Below the pieces are notes generated by a model that saw nothing but the letters and a program-made list of their open reading frames with translations, made no database searches and was not told where the DNA came from. DNA of 64,000 nt, from positions 3,906,001 to 3,970,000 of the forward strand of contig NZ_CP104877.1 of NCBI RefSeq assembly GCF_025452095.1, read 5' to 3'. Positions 1 to 7,814 of the stretch are shown one piece after another. Origin of the DNA: Paenarthrobacter sp. JL.01a (GTDB lineage Bacteria; Actinomycetota; Actinomycetes; Actinomycetales; Micrococcaceae). Numbering within the stretch: the first letter of the stretch is position 1; every line of letters begins with the position of its first letter. Both the position numbers and the translations under genes were made by a program.

Positions 1-468
1 CGCGATGACGTAGACATGCCAGACCTGCACGGTGTGGGTGAGGGACAGCACCGCAAGGACGGCCGCCAGCACCGCTGCCGCCGACTGGCAGATGATGAGG
101 ATCTTCCGTTTGGCGAAGCGGTCGGCAATCATGCCTCCCCAGGGGCCAAGGAACAGGGACGGCATGAACTGCAGCGCTACGGTAATTCCGACGGCGGTGA
201 CGGAACCGGAGAGTTGGAGCACCATCCAGTCCTGGGCGATGCGCTGCATCCAAATGGCGATTACCGCGATGAAGTGGCCGATCGCGAAGATCCTGAAGTT
301 GGGCACCTTCAGGGAAATGAAGGTGTGCCGCCAGGGCAGCTTTTCACTCACGACGGCGAGTGGCTGGGTGACGGTGTCCGGCTGCTTTGTCTCCGGCAGG
401 GGACCATCGGACAGGGAATCGATGACGGGCTGGCTGACGTGTGCCGCTGAAGGCGGTGGGGGTGCCAA
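1..468 (-). CDS. MFS transporter, N-terminal part (runs off the window)
   Basis: The minus strand is open from a TTG at 468 to the window edge, giving about 156 N-terminal residues. The start is supported by GAGGA a few bases upstream; an in-frame GTG at 351 is an alternative. After a Pro-rich cytoplasmic leader comes LPWRHTFISLKVPNFRIF, then hydrophobic segments and a GGMIADRFAKRK-type loop, the classical MFS motif between TM2 and TM3. The order fits the enterobactin-exporter-like/DHA3 branch, so export of a small molecule is the family expectation; the substrate is not visible. It is divergent from a LysR regulator, the usual arrangement for a regulator and its target transporter. Confidence 0.8.
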   Translation of the reverse strand, partial: MAPPPPSAAHVSQPVIDSLSDGPLPETKQPDTVTQPLAVVSEKLPWRHTFISLKVPNFRIFAIGHFIAVIAIWMQRIAQDWMVLQLSGSVTAVGITVALQFMPSLFLGPWGGMIADRFAKRKILIICQSAAAVLAAVLAVLSLTHTVQVWHVYVIA

Positions 469-559
469 AAGTAGTCCTCGGATGGGAGTTTCGGTGGGAT
501 GCGTTTAACGCTAGGGTTGCCAGCAGCAATTGTGGAAGCGTATTGCGCCTATAACTAGC

Positions 560-574
560 ATTGCGGAATGCAAT
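560..574. promoter_or_regulatory. LysR-type box between MFS gene and lysR
   Basis: ATTGC-GGAAT-GCAAT is a perfect 5+5 inverted repeat that meets the T-N11-A rule of LysR-family sites (T561, A573). It lies in the divergent interval, about 60 bp before the regulator start. Binding by the adjacent LysR protein is inferred. Confidence 0.5.
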
Positions 575-634
575 GGGCTCCCGTCCCCTGCGCAGCACCC
601 GTGCCCTGCGCTGACCTGCGCTTTGAGGAGTTCC

Positions 635-1489
635 GTGTTCGAACCTGTCCAGCTCCGCTCCTTCCTCGCCGTTGCGGAAACACTGAGTTTCACCAAGGCC
701 GCAGAGCGACTTGGGCTTGCCCAGCCGACAGTGAGCCAGCACGTCCGGAAGTTGGAAGCAGCCGCCAAGCGGGTCCTCGTTGCCCGCGATACGCGCGAGG
801 TCAGGCTCACCGACAACGGCGACGCCATGGCCGGTTTTGCCCGCAGCATCCTGGCAGCCCACGATTCGGCTGCACGCTACTTTTCGGGATCGGCCATGCG
901 CGGGCGCCTCCGTTTCGGCACTGCCGACGACCTCGCCATCACGGGCCTGCCCCGGATCCTTCGCGAATTCCGGCAGTTGTACCCGCAGATCAACCTCGAA
1001 CTCACCGTCAGCCAAAGCGACCAACTGTACAAGCGGCTCAACGCCGGGCAACTGGACCTGGTGTTCGTGAAGTGGGTGGCCGGGGCCAAGGAGGGAACAG
1101 TGGTCCGGCACGACAACTTCGCGTGGGTGGGTGTGGAACAGACCGTTCTGGAGCCCGGCGCACCCGTCCCGCTCATCGCCTACCCCGCCCCGAGCCTTAG
1201 CCGGAAACTCGCCATCGATGCTTTGGAAGCCGAGGGCCGCACCTGGCGGATTACCTGCAGCACCAAGCAAATCAGCGGCGTCCTGGCAGCGGTCCGGGCC
1301 GGCATCGGAGTTGCGGTCATGCCCGCTTCACTGGTCCCGGAGGATCTGAAGGTGATCACCCAGCGGTTCGGGCTGCCGCCGGTGGGCGACGTCGACTTCA
1401 CCCTGATCCGCAATCCGCTGGCCAACGCGGAGGTCATTGATGCCTTGACCCAGGCCATCATGGGTAGGACGCTAAGCAAGTCGAATTAG
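635..1489 (+). CDS. LysR-family transcriptional regulator
   Basis: A 284-residue protein read from the GTG at 635, which has GAGGAG six bases upstream and begins FEPVQLRSFLAVAETLSFTKAA, the exact LysR N-terminus. A longer frame from 530 adds residues without family character and was not used. The winged helix-turn-helix occupies residues 1-60 (AERLGLAQPTVSQHVRKLE), and the rest is a periplasmic-binding-like effector domain of normal length. It probably controls the divergent MFS transporter through the site at 560-574. The effector is unknown. Confidence 0.9.
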   Translation: MFEPVQLRSFLAVAETLSFTKAAERLGLAQPTVSQHVRKLEAAAKRVLVARDTREVRLTDNGDAMAGFARSILAAHDSAARYFSGSAMRGRLRFGTADDLAITGLPRILREFRQLYPQINLELTVSQSDQLYKRLNAGQLDLVFVKWVAGAKEGTVVRHDNFAWVGVEQTVLEPGAPVPLIAYPAPSLSRKLAIDALEAEGRTWRITCSTKQISGVLAAVRAGIGVAVMPASLVPEDLKVITQRFGLPPVGDVDFTLIRNPLANAEVIDALTQAIMGRTLSKSN

Positions 1490-1526
1490 CCTTCGAAGGC
1501 GTTCGAACGGACACCTTGACTAGGCA

Positions 1527-1541
1527 GGAAAGCGCATTCCC
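1527..1541. promoter_or_regulatory. LacI-type operator upstream of TIM-barrel gene
   Basis: GGAAAGCGCATTCCC is the exact reverse complement of the 15-bp site at 3567-3581, which sits between the LacI gene at 2429-3448 and its divergent operon. The central pair of GCGC-containing half sites is typical of LacI-family operators. The site overlaps the ribosome-binding region of the gene at 1545, so the repressor could block transcription there. This ties an otherwise isolated gene to the neighbouring regulon. Confidence 0.7.
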
Positions 1542-1544
1542 GAT

Positions 1545-2330
1545 ATGGTGGGGCACATGACCGATCACCCCCCGATTGCTGAGTTGACCCCTGGCATCTG
1601 CTCCGTCACCCTCCGCTCCCATGGAATTCAGGATGTCGTCCGGATTGCGGCTGACGCAGGCCTGGCAGGAATTGAGTGGGGCACGGATGTCCACGTCAGC
1701 GACGCCGCGTCCGCAGCCCAAGCCAGGGAGGCTACGGAAGCCGCCGGGCTCGCGGTCCTCTCACTGGGTTCCTATTACAGGAGTGGGGCTTTCGGGGATT
1801 TCGAACGCGCCCTGGAGCTGGCCGCAGCATTGGGAGCACCCAGGATCCGCGTGTGGGCCGGCGAACTGGGTTCCTCGGAGGCAAGTCCGGACCATTGGGA
1901 GTCAGTGGTGAAGGACGGCCAACGGATCGCGGACCTCGCCTCAGACCGCAGAATCGCCCTCGCCTTCGAGTACCACGGCAACACCCTCACCGACTCCCCC
2001 GCTACGACGCTCGAACTGCTGGACCGGATCGATCACCCGAACGTCGGCACCTACTGGCAACCCGCCGTCGGGCTTTCAGACCAGCAGGCACTGGACTCGC
2101 TGCACGAGGTTCTCCCGCACGTCGTGGGCGTCCACTGCTTCTCCTGGGGACCGGCGGGCGAGCGATTTCCATTGCAACTCAGGGCCCGGCTCTGGCAGGG
2201 GGTCGCTGAGGTCCTGCGGAATCATGGGGAAGACCTGGACATCATGTTGGAGTTCGTCCAGGACAACCTGCCGGAGAACGTGCTCAGCGACGCCGCGTTC
2301 CTGCACGCGCTCACCCTGGGCGAGGACTAG
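1545..2330 (+). CDS. Sugar phosphate isomerase/epimerase-like TIM-barrel protein
   Basis: A 261-residue protein of the xylose-isomerase-like/AP-endonuclease-2 TIM-barrel superfamily. Visible family elements are the opening ICSVTLRSHGIQDVV, the strand-one GIEWGTD, FEYHGNTL near the middle, YWQPA and the C-terminal LEFVQDN. These enzymes isomerise, epimerise or eliminate on sugars and inositols using a divalent metal. In-frame starts at 1545 and 1557 are both possible; AGGAAAG at 1526-1532 favours the first at slightly long spacing. It stands alone, but carries the same operator as the Gfo/Idh-DUF993 operon and is probably co-regulated with it. The substrate is not determinable. Confidence 0.8.
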   Translation: MVGHMTDHPPIAELTPGICSVTLRSHGIQDVVRIAADAGLAGIEWGTDVHVSDAASAAQAREATEAAGLAVLSLGSYYRSGAFGDFERALELAAALGAPRIRVWAGELGSSEASPDHWESVVKDGQRIADLASDRRIALAFEYHGNTLTDSPATTLELLDRIDHPNVGTYWQPAVGLSDQQALDSLHEVLPHVVGVHCFSWGPAGERFPLQLRARLWQGVAEVLRNHGEDLDIMLEFVQDNLPENVLSDAAFLHALTLGED

Positions 2331-2428
2331 GGCGGGGGCAGGGCAGCGAGTTCGCTGCAACGCTGCGGTTTCGTATGGAAGCTTCGGGCCAAATGGCAGG
2401 TTTCCAGCGATTTCGGCACAAGCAGGCC

Positions 2429-3448
2429 TTAAAACTCCGTACTGCGGCGCAGCTGCACAGCTCCGCTGACCGGAGGCGTATCCTGATCGCCCGCCGCCAG
2501 GCGCCCGATATCTTCCAGCGGCAGGTGAACCGTGGACAAGGCGGGGCGGAAGTCACGCAGGGTTTCGATGTCGTCGAAACCGGCCACGGTGGCGTCGCGG
2601 GGAATCCACACACCCTCCGGGCGCAGGGCTGCCGTGACCCCAATGGCCATGACGTCATTGACAGCGAAGATGCAGAGTCGTTCTTTCGAGGCCTTGATGC
2701 GTTCCGCCAGCGCCTGGCCGGCCTCGAAACCTCCGGCACGATTGAAGCCGGTGCGGATGACTTCGGCAGCCGGCCGACCGGCGTCGGACAGGCCGCGCTG
2801 GAAGCCGCGAACGCGGTCATCGGAGGTTAACAGGCCCTCCGGACCGGCAATAATCACGAATCCGCCGTCGTGGGCGGCTGCGAGTTGTTCAGCCAGCCCC
2901 ACAGCCAGCTCCTCATTGGGCACCTTCACCACGTGATAGCCCTCCGTCGCGGTGGCTCCCACCACGGGGTGGCCTACAACGCCCACCTGTCCCCCGTTGC
3001 GGCAATAACGGTCCAACTCGGCAGCCAGCTCGGCGTTGCCCTGCTTGTCTTCATCGCGTGCCGAGCGTGAGCCTGCGATCACGATGGAGTCGGCGCGGCG
3101 TGCGGCGAAGGCAGCGACGGCTTCCTTCTCATCTGCGGGAGCTCCGGAGGTGCTGGCCAGCAGCACCATGCGGTTCTGCTGGCGGGCAGCCTCCTGGACG
3201 CCGCGCGCGATGGCTGAGAAGTAGGGGTCGGCGATGTCGTGGACCACCAGTCCAATGAGCCCCGAGCTGGATTTCGCGAGGGCCTGGGCTTGGGCGTTGG
3301 GAACGTAGCCGAGCTTGTCGGCGGCCTCCCGGACGCGCTCCGCAATGTCTTCGGCTGGCTTCCGGGACGAGCCGTTCAGGACCCGGGAGGCCGTGGCCAG
3401 GGAAACCCCGGCCAGGCGGGCAACTTCACTCAGCGTGCTGGCGGCCAC
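2429..3448 (-). CDS. LacI-family repressor of the Gfo/Idh-DUF993 operon
   Basis: A 339-residue LacI/GalR regulator. The chosen GTG at 3448 follows GAGGAG and gives the standard N-terminus ASTLSEVARLAGVSLATASR, with the hinge helix ending near NAQAQALA. A longer open frame upstream covers the divergent operon start region and lacks family residues. The C-terminal two-thirds is the periplasmic-binding-like sensor (GLVVHDIADPYFSAIARGV; FAVNDVMAIGV; VAGFDDIE). It is divergent from the oxidoreductase operon at 3647, with two operators between them, and a third identical site lies at 1527. Repression relieved by a sugar or keto-sugar is the family expectation. Confidence 0.93.
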   Translation of the reverse strand: MAASTLSEVARLAGVSLATASRVLNGSSRKPAEDIAERVREAADKLGYVPNAQAQALAKSSSGLIGLVVHDIADPYFSAIARGVQEAARQQNRMVLLASTSGAPADEKEAVAAFAARRADSIVIAGSRSARDEDKQGNAELAAELDRYCRNGGQVGVVGHPVVGATATEGYHVVKVPNEELAVGLAEQLAAAHDGGFVIIAGPEGLLTSDDRVRGFQRGLSDAGRPAAEVIRTGFNRAGGFEAGQALAERIKASKERLCIFAVNDVMAIGVTAALRPEGVWIPRDATVAGFDDIETLRDFRPALSTVHLPLEDIGRLAAGDQDTPPVSGAVQLRRSTEF

Positions 3449-3516
3449 GGGAGACTCCTCTTCTTCACGCGCCGGGGCTGGCGCTAAGGAAATTATGGCA
3501 GCTACTCGGCAATTTC

Positions 3517-3531
3517 GGGAAAGCGCTTGCC
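3517..3531. promoter_or_regulatory. LacI-type operator, regulator-proximal
   Basis: GGGAAAGCGCTTGCC contains the AAGCGCTT core of LacI-family operators. It is centred 50 bp from the second site at 3567-3581, a spacing that could allow looping or joint control of both divergent promoters. Confidence 0.65.
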
Positions 3532-3566
3532 AAGCCAGCCGGGAATGGTGCATCATCGATTCCAAT

Positions 3567-3581
3567 GGGAATGCGCTTTCC
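3567..3581. promoter_or_regulatory. LacI-type operator, operon-proximal
   Basis: GGGAATGCGCTTTCC matches the site at 1527-1541 over all 15 bases in inverted orientation. It lies 65 bp before the start codon of the Gfo/Idh gene, where a bound repressor would block initiation or early elongation. Confidence 0.7.
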
Positions 3582-3646
3582 AACACACTGAACACCAAGC
3601 ACCGGCCTCCACACAGCGACCGGCACACAAGGCACTGGAGAAATAC

Positions 3647-4816
3647 ATGGGTTTCGAAACAAAGACGATCCGCATCGCCATGAACGGCATCACTGGACGC
3701 ATGGGCTACCGCCAGCACCTGCTGCGCTCCATCCTCCCCATCCGTGACGCAGGCGGCTTCACCCTGGAGGACGGCACCAAAGTCCAGGTCGAGCCCATCC
3801 TGGTAGGCCGCAACGAGGCCAAGATCCGCGAGCTGGCCGAACTCCACAAGGTTTCCGAATGGACCACGGACCTGGACTCAGTCATCGCCGATCCCACCGT
3901 TGACATCATCTTTGACGCCTCCATGACCAGCCTCCGCGCAGCCACCCTCAAGAAGGCAATGCGTGCCGGCAAGCACATCTTCACCGAGAAGCCCACCGCA
4001 GAGACCCTCGAAGAAGCCATCGAGCTGGCACAGATCGGCAAGGAAGCCGGAGTGACCGCAGGCGTCGTCCACGACAAGCTCTACCTGCCCGGACTGGTGA
4101 AGCTTCGCCGCCTGGTGGACGAAGGATTCTTCGGCCGCATCCTCTCCATCCGCGGCGAATTCGGCTACTGGGTCTTCGAAGGCGACGTTCAGGCCGCCCA
4201 GCGCCCGTCCTGGAACTACCGCAAGGAAGACGGCGGCGGAATGACCACGGACATGTTCTGCCACTGGAACTACGTCCTCGAGGGCATCATCGGAAAGGTC
4301 AAGAGCGTCAACGCGAAGACAGCAACCCACATCCCCACCCGCTGGGACGAAGCCGGTAAGGAATACAAGGCCACTGCCGACGACGCCTCCTACGGCATCT
4401 TTGAACTCGAGACCCCGGGCGGCGACGAGGTCATCGGCCAGATCAACTCCTCCTGGGCCGTCCGCGTCTACCGCGACGAACTGGTGGAGTTCCAGATCGA
4501 CGGCACGCACGGTTCCGCCGTCGCCGGTCTGAACAAGTGCGTTGCGCAGCAGCGCGCCCACACCCCCAAGCCGGTCTGGAACCCGGACCTTCCCGTCACC
4601 GAGTCCTTCCGCAGCCAGTGGCAGGAAGTCCCCGCCAACGCTGAACTGGACAACGGCTTCAAGCTGCAGTGGGAAGAGTTCCTGCGCGACGTCGTCGCCG
4701 GCCGCGAGCACCGCTTCGGCCTGCTCTCCGCCGCCCGCGGCGTGCAGCTGGCCGAGCTGGGCCTGCAGTCCTCGGCAGAGCGCCGCACCCTCGACATCCC
4801 GGAGATCACCCTCTAA
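3647..4816 (+). CDS. Gfo/Idh/MocA-family NAD(P)-dependent oxidoreductase
   Basis: A 389-residue dehydrogenase-like protein. The ATG at 3647 has GGAG seven bases upstream and gives MGFETKTIRIAMNGITGRMG, so the Rossmann loop (GITGRMG) is at residues 12-18. The diagnostic EKP motif (KHIFTEKPTAETLEEA) follows near residue 108, and GGGMTTDMFCHW later supplies the Asp/His pair of this family's substrate site. Members oxidise a sugar, inositol or glycoside hydroxyl, often at C3. It is the first gene of a three-gene operon: its stop overlaps the start of DUF993 by one base. The substrate is unknown; joint control with two TIM-barrel isomerases suggests keto-sugar or cyclitol chemistry. Confidence 0.9.
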   Translation: MGFETKTIRIAMNGITGRMGYRQHLLRSILPIRDAGGFTLEDGTKVQVEPILVGRNEAKIRELAELHKVSEWTTDLDSVIADPTVDIIFDASMTSLRAATLKKAMRAGKHIFTEKPTAETLEEAIELAQIGKEAGVTAGVVHDKLYLPGLVKLRRLVDEGFFGRILSIRGEFGYWVFEGDVQAAQRPSWNYRKEDGGGMTTDMFCHWNYVLEGIIGKVKSVNAKTATHIPTRWDEAGKEYKATADDASYGIFELETPGGDEVIGQINSSWAVRVYRDELVEFQIDGTHGSAVAGLNKCVAQQRAHTPKPVWNPDLPVTESFRSQWQEVPANAELDNGFKLQWEEFLRDVVAGREHRFGLLSAARGVQLAELGLQSSAERRTLDIPEITL

Positions 4817-6030
4817 TGACGTCACTGATCCTTCCCACCGACGACGGCGGCACCCGCGAGTACCGCCTCCAGGCCGCCACCACGTGGGCCAAACCAACCG
4901 CTCCACTGAGCGCCCGCCGGGCCTACGCCGCGGCCCACGTCATCCCCGAAGTCGCTGCCGACAACACCCCCGGCGCGCCGGCACAGCTCGACTGGGACGC
5001 GACGCTTGCCTACCGCCACGAGCTCTGGTCCTACGGCTTGGGCGTCGCCGACGCCATGGACACTGCCCAGCGCGGCATGGGCCTGGACTGGGCAGCAACC
5101 CAGCAGCTCATCAAGCGCACCGGCGCGGAGGCCGCTTCGGTTGTTTCAGCAGGAAACGCAGCAATTGCCGGCAAGTCCGTCCGCGACCTTGTGTCCTGCG
5201 GCGCGGGCACCGACCAGCTGGACATCACTTCCCTTCCCGACGGCGCAGCCGGCGTCCAGGCGGTGATTGATGCCTACCGCGAGCAGATCGCCGTCGTCAG
5301 CGAAGCCGGCCCCAAGGTGATCCTGATGGCGTCCCGTGCGCTGGCCAAGGTGGCCCATGGCGCCGACGACTACCTGCACGTCTACTCCACGCTCCTGCAG
5401 GAAGTGGACCAGCCCGTCATCCTGCACTGGCTCGGCACCATGTTCGACCCCGCGCTGGCCGGCTACTGGGGCTCGGACGACGTTTCCGTCGCTACCGAGA
5501 CCTTCCTCAGCTTGATCCGCGAGCACGCGGACAAGGTCGACGGGGTCAAGGTTTCGTTGCTGGACGCCTCGCACGAAGTCGCCCTCCGCGCGAACCTCCC
5601 GGAAGGCGTCCGCCTGTACACCGGCGACGACTTCAACTACCCGGAACTGATCGACGGCGACCAAACCCACCACTCGGACGCATTGTTGGGCATCTTCGCG
5701 GCCATCTACCCTGCCGCTTCGGTCGCCTTGCAAAAGTACGACGCCGGTCATGGCGCCGAGGCGCGCGCCATCCTGGACTCCACCCGTGAGCTCGGAAAGC
5801 ACATCTTCAGCGCCCCGACCTTCTACTACAAGACCGGGATCGCTTTCCTGTCCTGGCTTAACGGCAAACAGCCCGGCTTCCAGATGGTGGGCGGCCTGCA
5901 TTCGGGCCGTTCAGTGCTGCACCTGGCGAAGACCTTCGAGCTGGCGGACCAAGCCGGCCTGCTGAAGGACCCCTCCCTGGCAGCCTTCCGGATGTCCGAC
6001 TACCTGCGCATCAACGGGGTGGGCGCATGA
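4816..6030 (+). CDS. DUF993 protein (dihydrodipicolinate-synthase-like)
   Basis: A 404-residue protein starting with an ATG that overlaps the previous stop (TAATG). It reads MTSLILPTDDGGTREYRL and later contains PVILHWLGTMFDPALAGYWG and LHSGRSVLHLAKTFELAD, which I recognise as DUF993, often annotated as dihydrodipicolinate synthase family. Such proteins are expected to form a TIM barrel; no biochemical role is established to my knowledge. GVKVSLLDASHEVALR may hold the strand equivalent to the Schiff-base lysine of true aldolases (inference). Its place between an oxidoreductase and a sugar isomerase suggests it cleaves or rearranges a keto-sugar intermediate. Confidence 0.8.
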   Translation: MTSLILPTDDGGTREYRLQAATTWAKPTAPLSARRAYAAAHVIPEVAADNTPGAPAQLDWDATLAYRHELWSYGLGVADAMDTAQRGMGLDWAATQQLIKRTGAEAASVVSAGNAAIAGKSVRDLVSCGAGTDQLDITSLPDGAAGVQAVIDAYREQIAVVSEAGPKVILMASRALAKVAHGADDYLHVYSTLLQEVDQPVILHWLGTMFDPALAGYWGSDDVSVATETFLSLIREHADKVDGVKVSLLDASHEVALRANLPEGVRLYTGDDFNYPELIDGDQTHHSDALLGIFAAIYPAASVALQKYDAGHGAEARAILDSTRELGKHIFSAPTFYYKTGIAFLSWLNGKQPGFQMVGGLHSGRSVLHLAKTFELADQAGLLKDPSLAAFRMSDYLRINGVGA

Positions 6031-6866
6031 GCGACTTCTCGCGACTCTCCCTCAACAGCGCCACCACCAAGAAGTGGACCCTCGCCGAGGCCGTGGATGG
6101 TTGCGCACAGGCAGGCATTCCGGCGATTGGACCGTGGCGGGACCGCGTGGCAGAAGCGGGTTTGGAAAAGGCCGCCAAGCTCATCAAGGACGCCGATCTC
6201 CGTGTCTCGTCCTTGTGTCGTGGCGGGTTCCTGACCGCGGCCGACGCCGAGGGACAGGCCGCCGCGCTGGCCGACAACTTCGAGGCCGTCCGTGAAGCGG
6301 TGGCCCTGGACACGCAGGAACTGTTCCTGGTGGTCGGCGGGCTGGCTCCCGGAGAGAAGGACGTCGTCGCCGCCCGCCAGCGCGTGGCCGATCGGTTGGA
6401 AGAACTGGTCCCGTTTGCGACGAAAAACGGCGTCCGCCTGGTCCTTGAGCCGCTGCACCCGATGTACGCCGCTGACCGCGCGCTCATCTCCACCCTTGGC
6501 CAGGCCTTGGATCTCGCCGCGCCGTACGACGCGAAGGCCGTCGGCGTCGCCGTCGACACTTTCCATGTCTGGTGGGATCCGGAGCTGAAGGCTCAGATCG
6601 AACGTGCCGGACGCGAAGACCGCATCGCCTCCTATCAGGTGTGCGATTTCAACCTGCCGATCGCCGCCGACGCGTTGCTCTCGCGCGGCATGATGGGCGA
6701 CGGCGTCATCGACTTCGCGACCATCGGCACCTGGGTCAGGGACGCCGGATACACGGGCGACATCGAGGTTGAAATCTTCAACCAGGACATCTGGGACGCG
6801 GACGGCGACTCCGTCCTGGAAACCATGAAGCAGCGCTACGCGGAGCTCGTCCTCCCGTTCGCGTAA
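6027..6866 (+). CDS. Sugar phosphate isomerase/epimerase (TIM barrel)
   Basis: A 279-residue AP-endonuclease-2-like TIM-barrel enzyme whose ATG overlaps the DUF993 stop by four bases. Family landmarks are LEPLHPMYAADRALISTL (metal-binding Glu and His), VAVDTFHVWWDPEL (Asp, His) and DIEVEIFNQDIW (C-terminal Glu). This is the metal-site pattern of hydroxypyruvate isomerase, inosose isomerase and 3-keto-sugar enzymes. It closes the operon and is followed by two hairpins. It probably acts on the ketone made by the Gfo/Idh enzyme, with the exact reaction open. Confidence 0.85.
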   Translation: MSDFSRLSLNSATTKKWTLAEAVDGCAQAGIPAIGPWRDRVAEAGLEKAAKLIKDADLRVSSLCRGGFLTAADAEGQAAALADNFEAVREAVALDTQELFLVVGGLAPGEKDVVAARQRVADRLEELVPFATKNGVRLVLEPLHPMYAADRALISTLGQALDLAAPYDAKAVGVAVDTFHVWWDPELKAQIERAGREDRIASYQVCDFNLPIAADALLSRGMMGDGVIDFATIGTWVRDAGYTGDIEVEIFNQDIWDADGDSVLETMKQRYAELVLPFA

Positions 6867-6872
6867 AAGCGT

Positions 6873-6910
6873 GGTCCTCCCGCCGATGCCCTAAGCTCCG
6901 CGGGAGGACC
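6873..6910 (+). terminator. Hairpin downstream of DUF993 operon
   Basis: GGTCCTCCCGC at 6873-6883 pairs perfectly with GCGGGAGGACC at 6900-6910, an 11-bp stem with a 16-nt loop. It lies seven bases after the operon's stop codon and precedes a second, stronger hairpin. Confidence 0.65.
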
Positions 6911-6923
6911 GCTCCAAAATCCA

Positions 6924-6960
6924 GCGGGCCCCTGCCACGGTCACGGCAGGGGCCCGCTTT
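6924..6960 (+). terminator. Strong intrinsic-type terminator
   Basis: GCGGGCCCCTGCC (6924-6936) and GGCAGGGGCCCGC (6945-6957) form a perfect 13-bp GC-rich stem with an 8-nt loop, followed by TTT. It ends the Gfo/Idh-DUF993-isomerase transcript. From 6961 to the globin pseudogene at 7098 I see nothing else that can be called. Confidence 0.8.
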
Positions 6961-7097
6961 GCGTCCGAAGGGCGTGCGGCCACCACCTACTTTGATTTCG
7001 GAGCTGACCGGACGCGCCGGCTTGTGGGCGTGTCCCGTGGTTTTGAGTTTCATAAGGGGTGGTGACCGCACGCTCGACATTGCTTTCGATGCAAGTC

Positions 7098-7558
7098 TCA
7101 GCGCATCACCTGCCCGTCCCAGGACCACGTGGGAATTGGCAGTCCGGCCGGAACATCCTGGGCTGAGTGTTCGTAGCGGGCCATGGTGTTGGTGGTAGTC
7201 CAGGCAAAGTAGTCGTGTAGGACGCTACGGAGACGGGCATCCACAGGTCCGACGTCCGCCAGCGCTTGATCAAAACACTCGATGGCCCGGCGATCCATCT
7301 CCGAGTGGGGCCCGTTCCCGCTGTGCATCCTTACTACGGACGACTCATCTCCATAAACCCCGGAATAGAGCCGGGGACACCCAGGGCCTCGCACCAGTAG
7401 GCGGCCAATCGCTGGACATGTTCAGGATGTACTCCGTGGCGGAACGCGTGGCCCACTACTTCGTCCGCCACAACCCTGGCATGCCACGCCGCGGCCAGCC
7501 TCAGGAAAAAGTTGGTACCCCCGGCCGCCTCGTACAACGTCTGCATGCTGAACACCAT
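7098..7558 (-). pseudogene. Group II truncated-hemoglobin-like globin, split by a frameshift
   Basis: Two overlapping minus-strand frames together spell one globin. The first (from ATG 7558; MQTLYEAAGGTNFFLRL from 7546) runs through HAFRHGVHPEHVQRLAAYWCEALG, then leaves the family and stops. The second continues with RLYSGVYGDESSVVRMHSGN, ECFDQALADVG, LHDYFAWTTT and IPTWSWDGQV, the expected globin C-terminus. The switch is near 7385, where GCC CTG GGT is followed by GTCCCCGG instead of the expected GGTCCCCGG, so one base appears missing. Otherwise the gene is intact, pointing to a recent mutation or a base-calling error. An intact protein would bind haem and O2/NO. It lies downstream of a small ORF and the BrkB gene on the same strand. 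Confidence 0.8.
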
Positions 7559-7610
7559 GACATGGTCGACTCGCGGCGTGAAGGGCAAAACGCAAACCCC
7601 GCACACCCTG

Positions 7611-7814
7611 TCAAGTTTTCGCTGCCAGCTCCACCCGGGTCTTCGGCAGTCCGATCAAGGTGACCAGTCCGCCGTCGTGCCCTTGCAGTTCGAGCCGGAT
7701 GTTGTGCGAATCCAACTGCGGCTCGACCGCGCTGACCCGGAAGACTTCACCGCCGATCCGCAGCCGGTCGCCGTTCCTGACCGTCTTGAGCTTTGTATCT
7801 TTGCTTGCCGGCAT
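7611..7814 (-). CDS. Small hypothetical protein (67 aa)
   Basis: A 67-residue protein whose ATG directly follows the TAG of the BrkB gene (TAGATG), so it is almost certainly translationally coupled. The sequence is basic at the N-terminus (SKDTKLKTVRNGD) and then alternates like a small beta barrel (GGEVFRVSAVEP, IRLELQGHDGGLVTLIGLP). I do not recognise a family and see no signal peptide, cysteine motif or membrane segment. The tight linkage and amphipathic strand pattern argue that it is a real gene. Confidence 0.6.
   Translation of the reverse strand: MPASKDTKLKTVRNGDRLRIGGEVFRVSAVEPQLDSHNIRLELQGHDGGLVTLIGLPKTRVELAAKT

Noticed and set aside
3449..3847. N-terminal extension of the LacI gene at 2429
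   Set aside because: The extension covers the operators and the start of the divergent operon, and the true helix-turn-helix begins at the GTG at 3448 with GAGGAG upstream.
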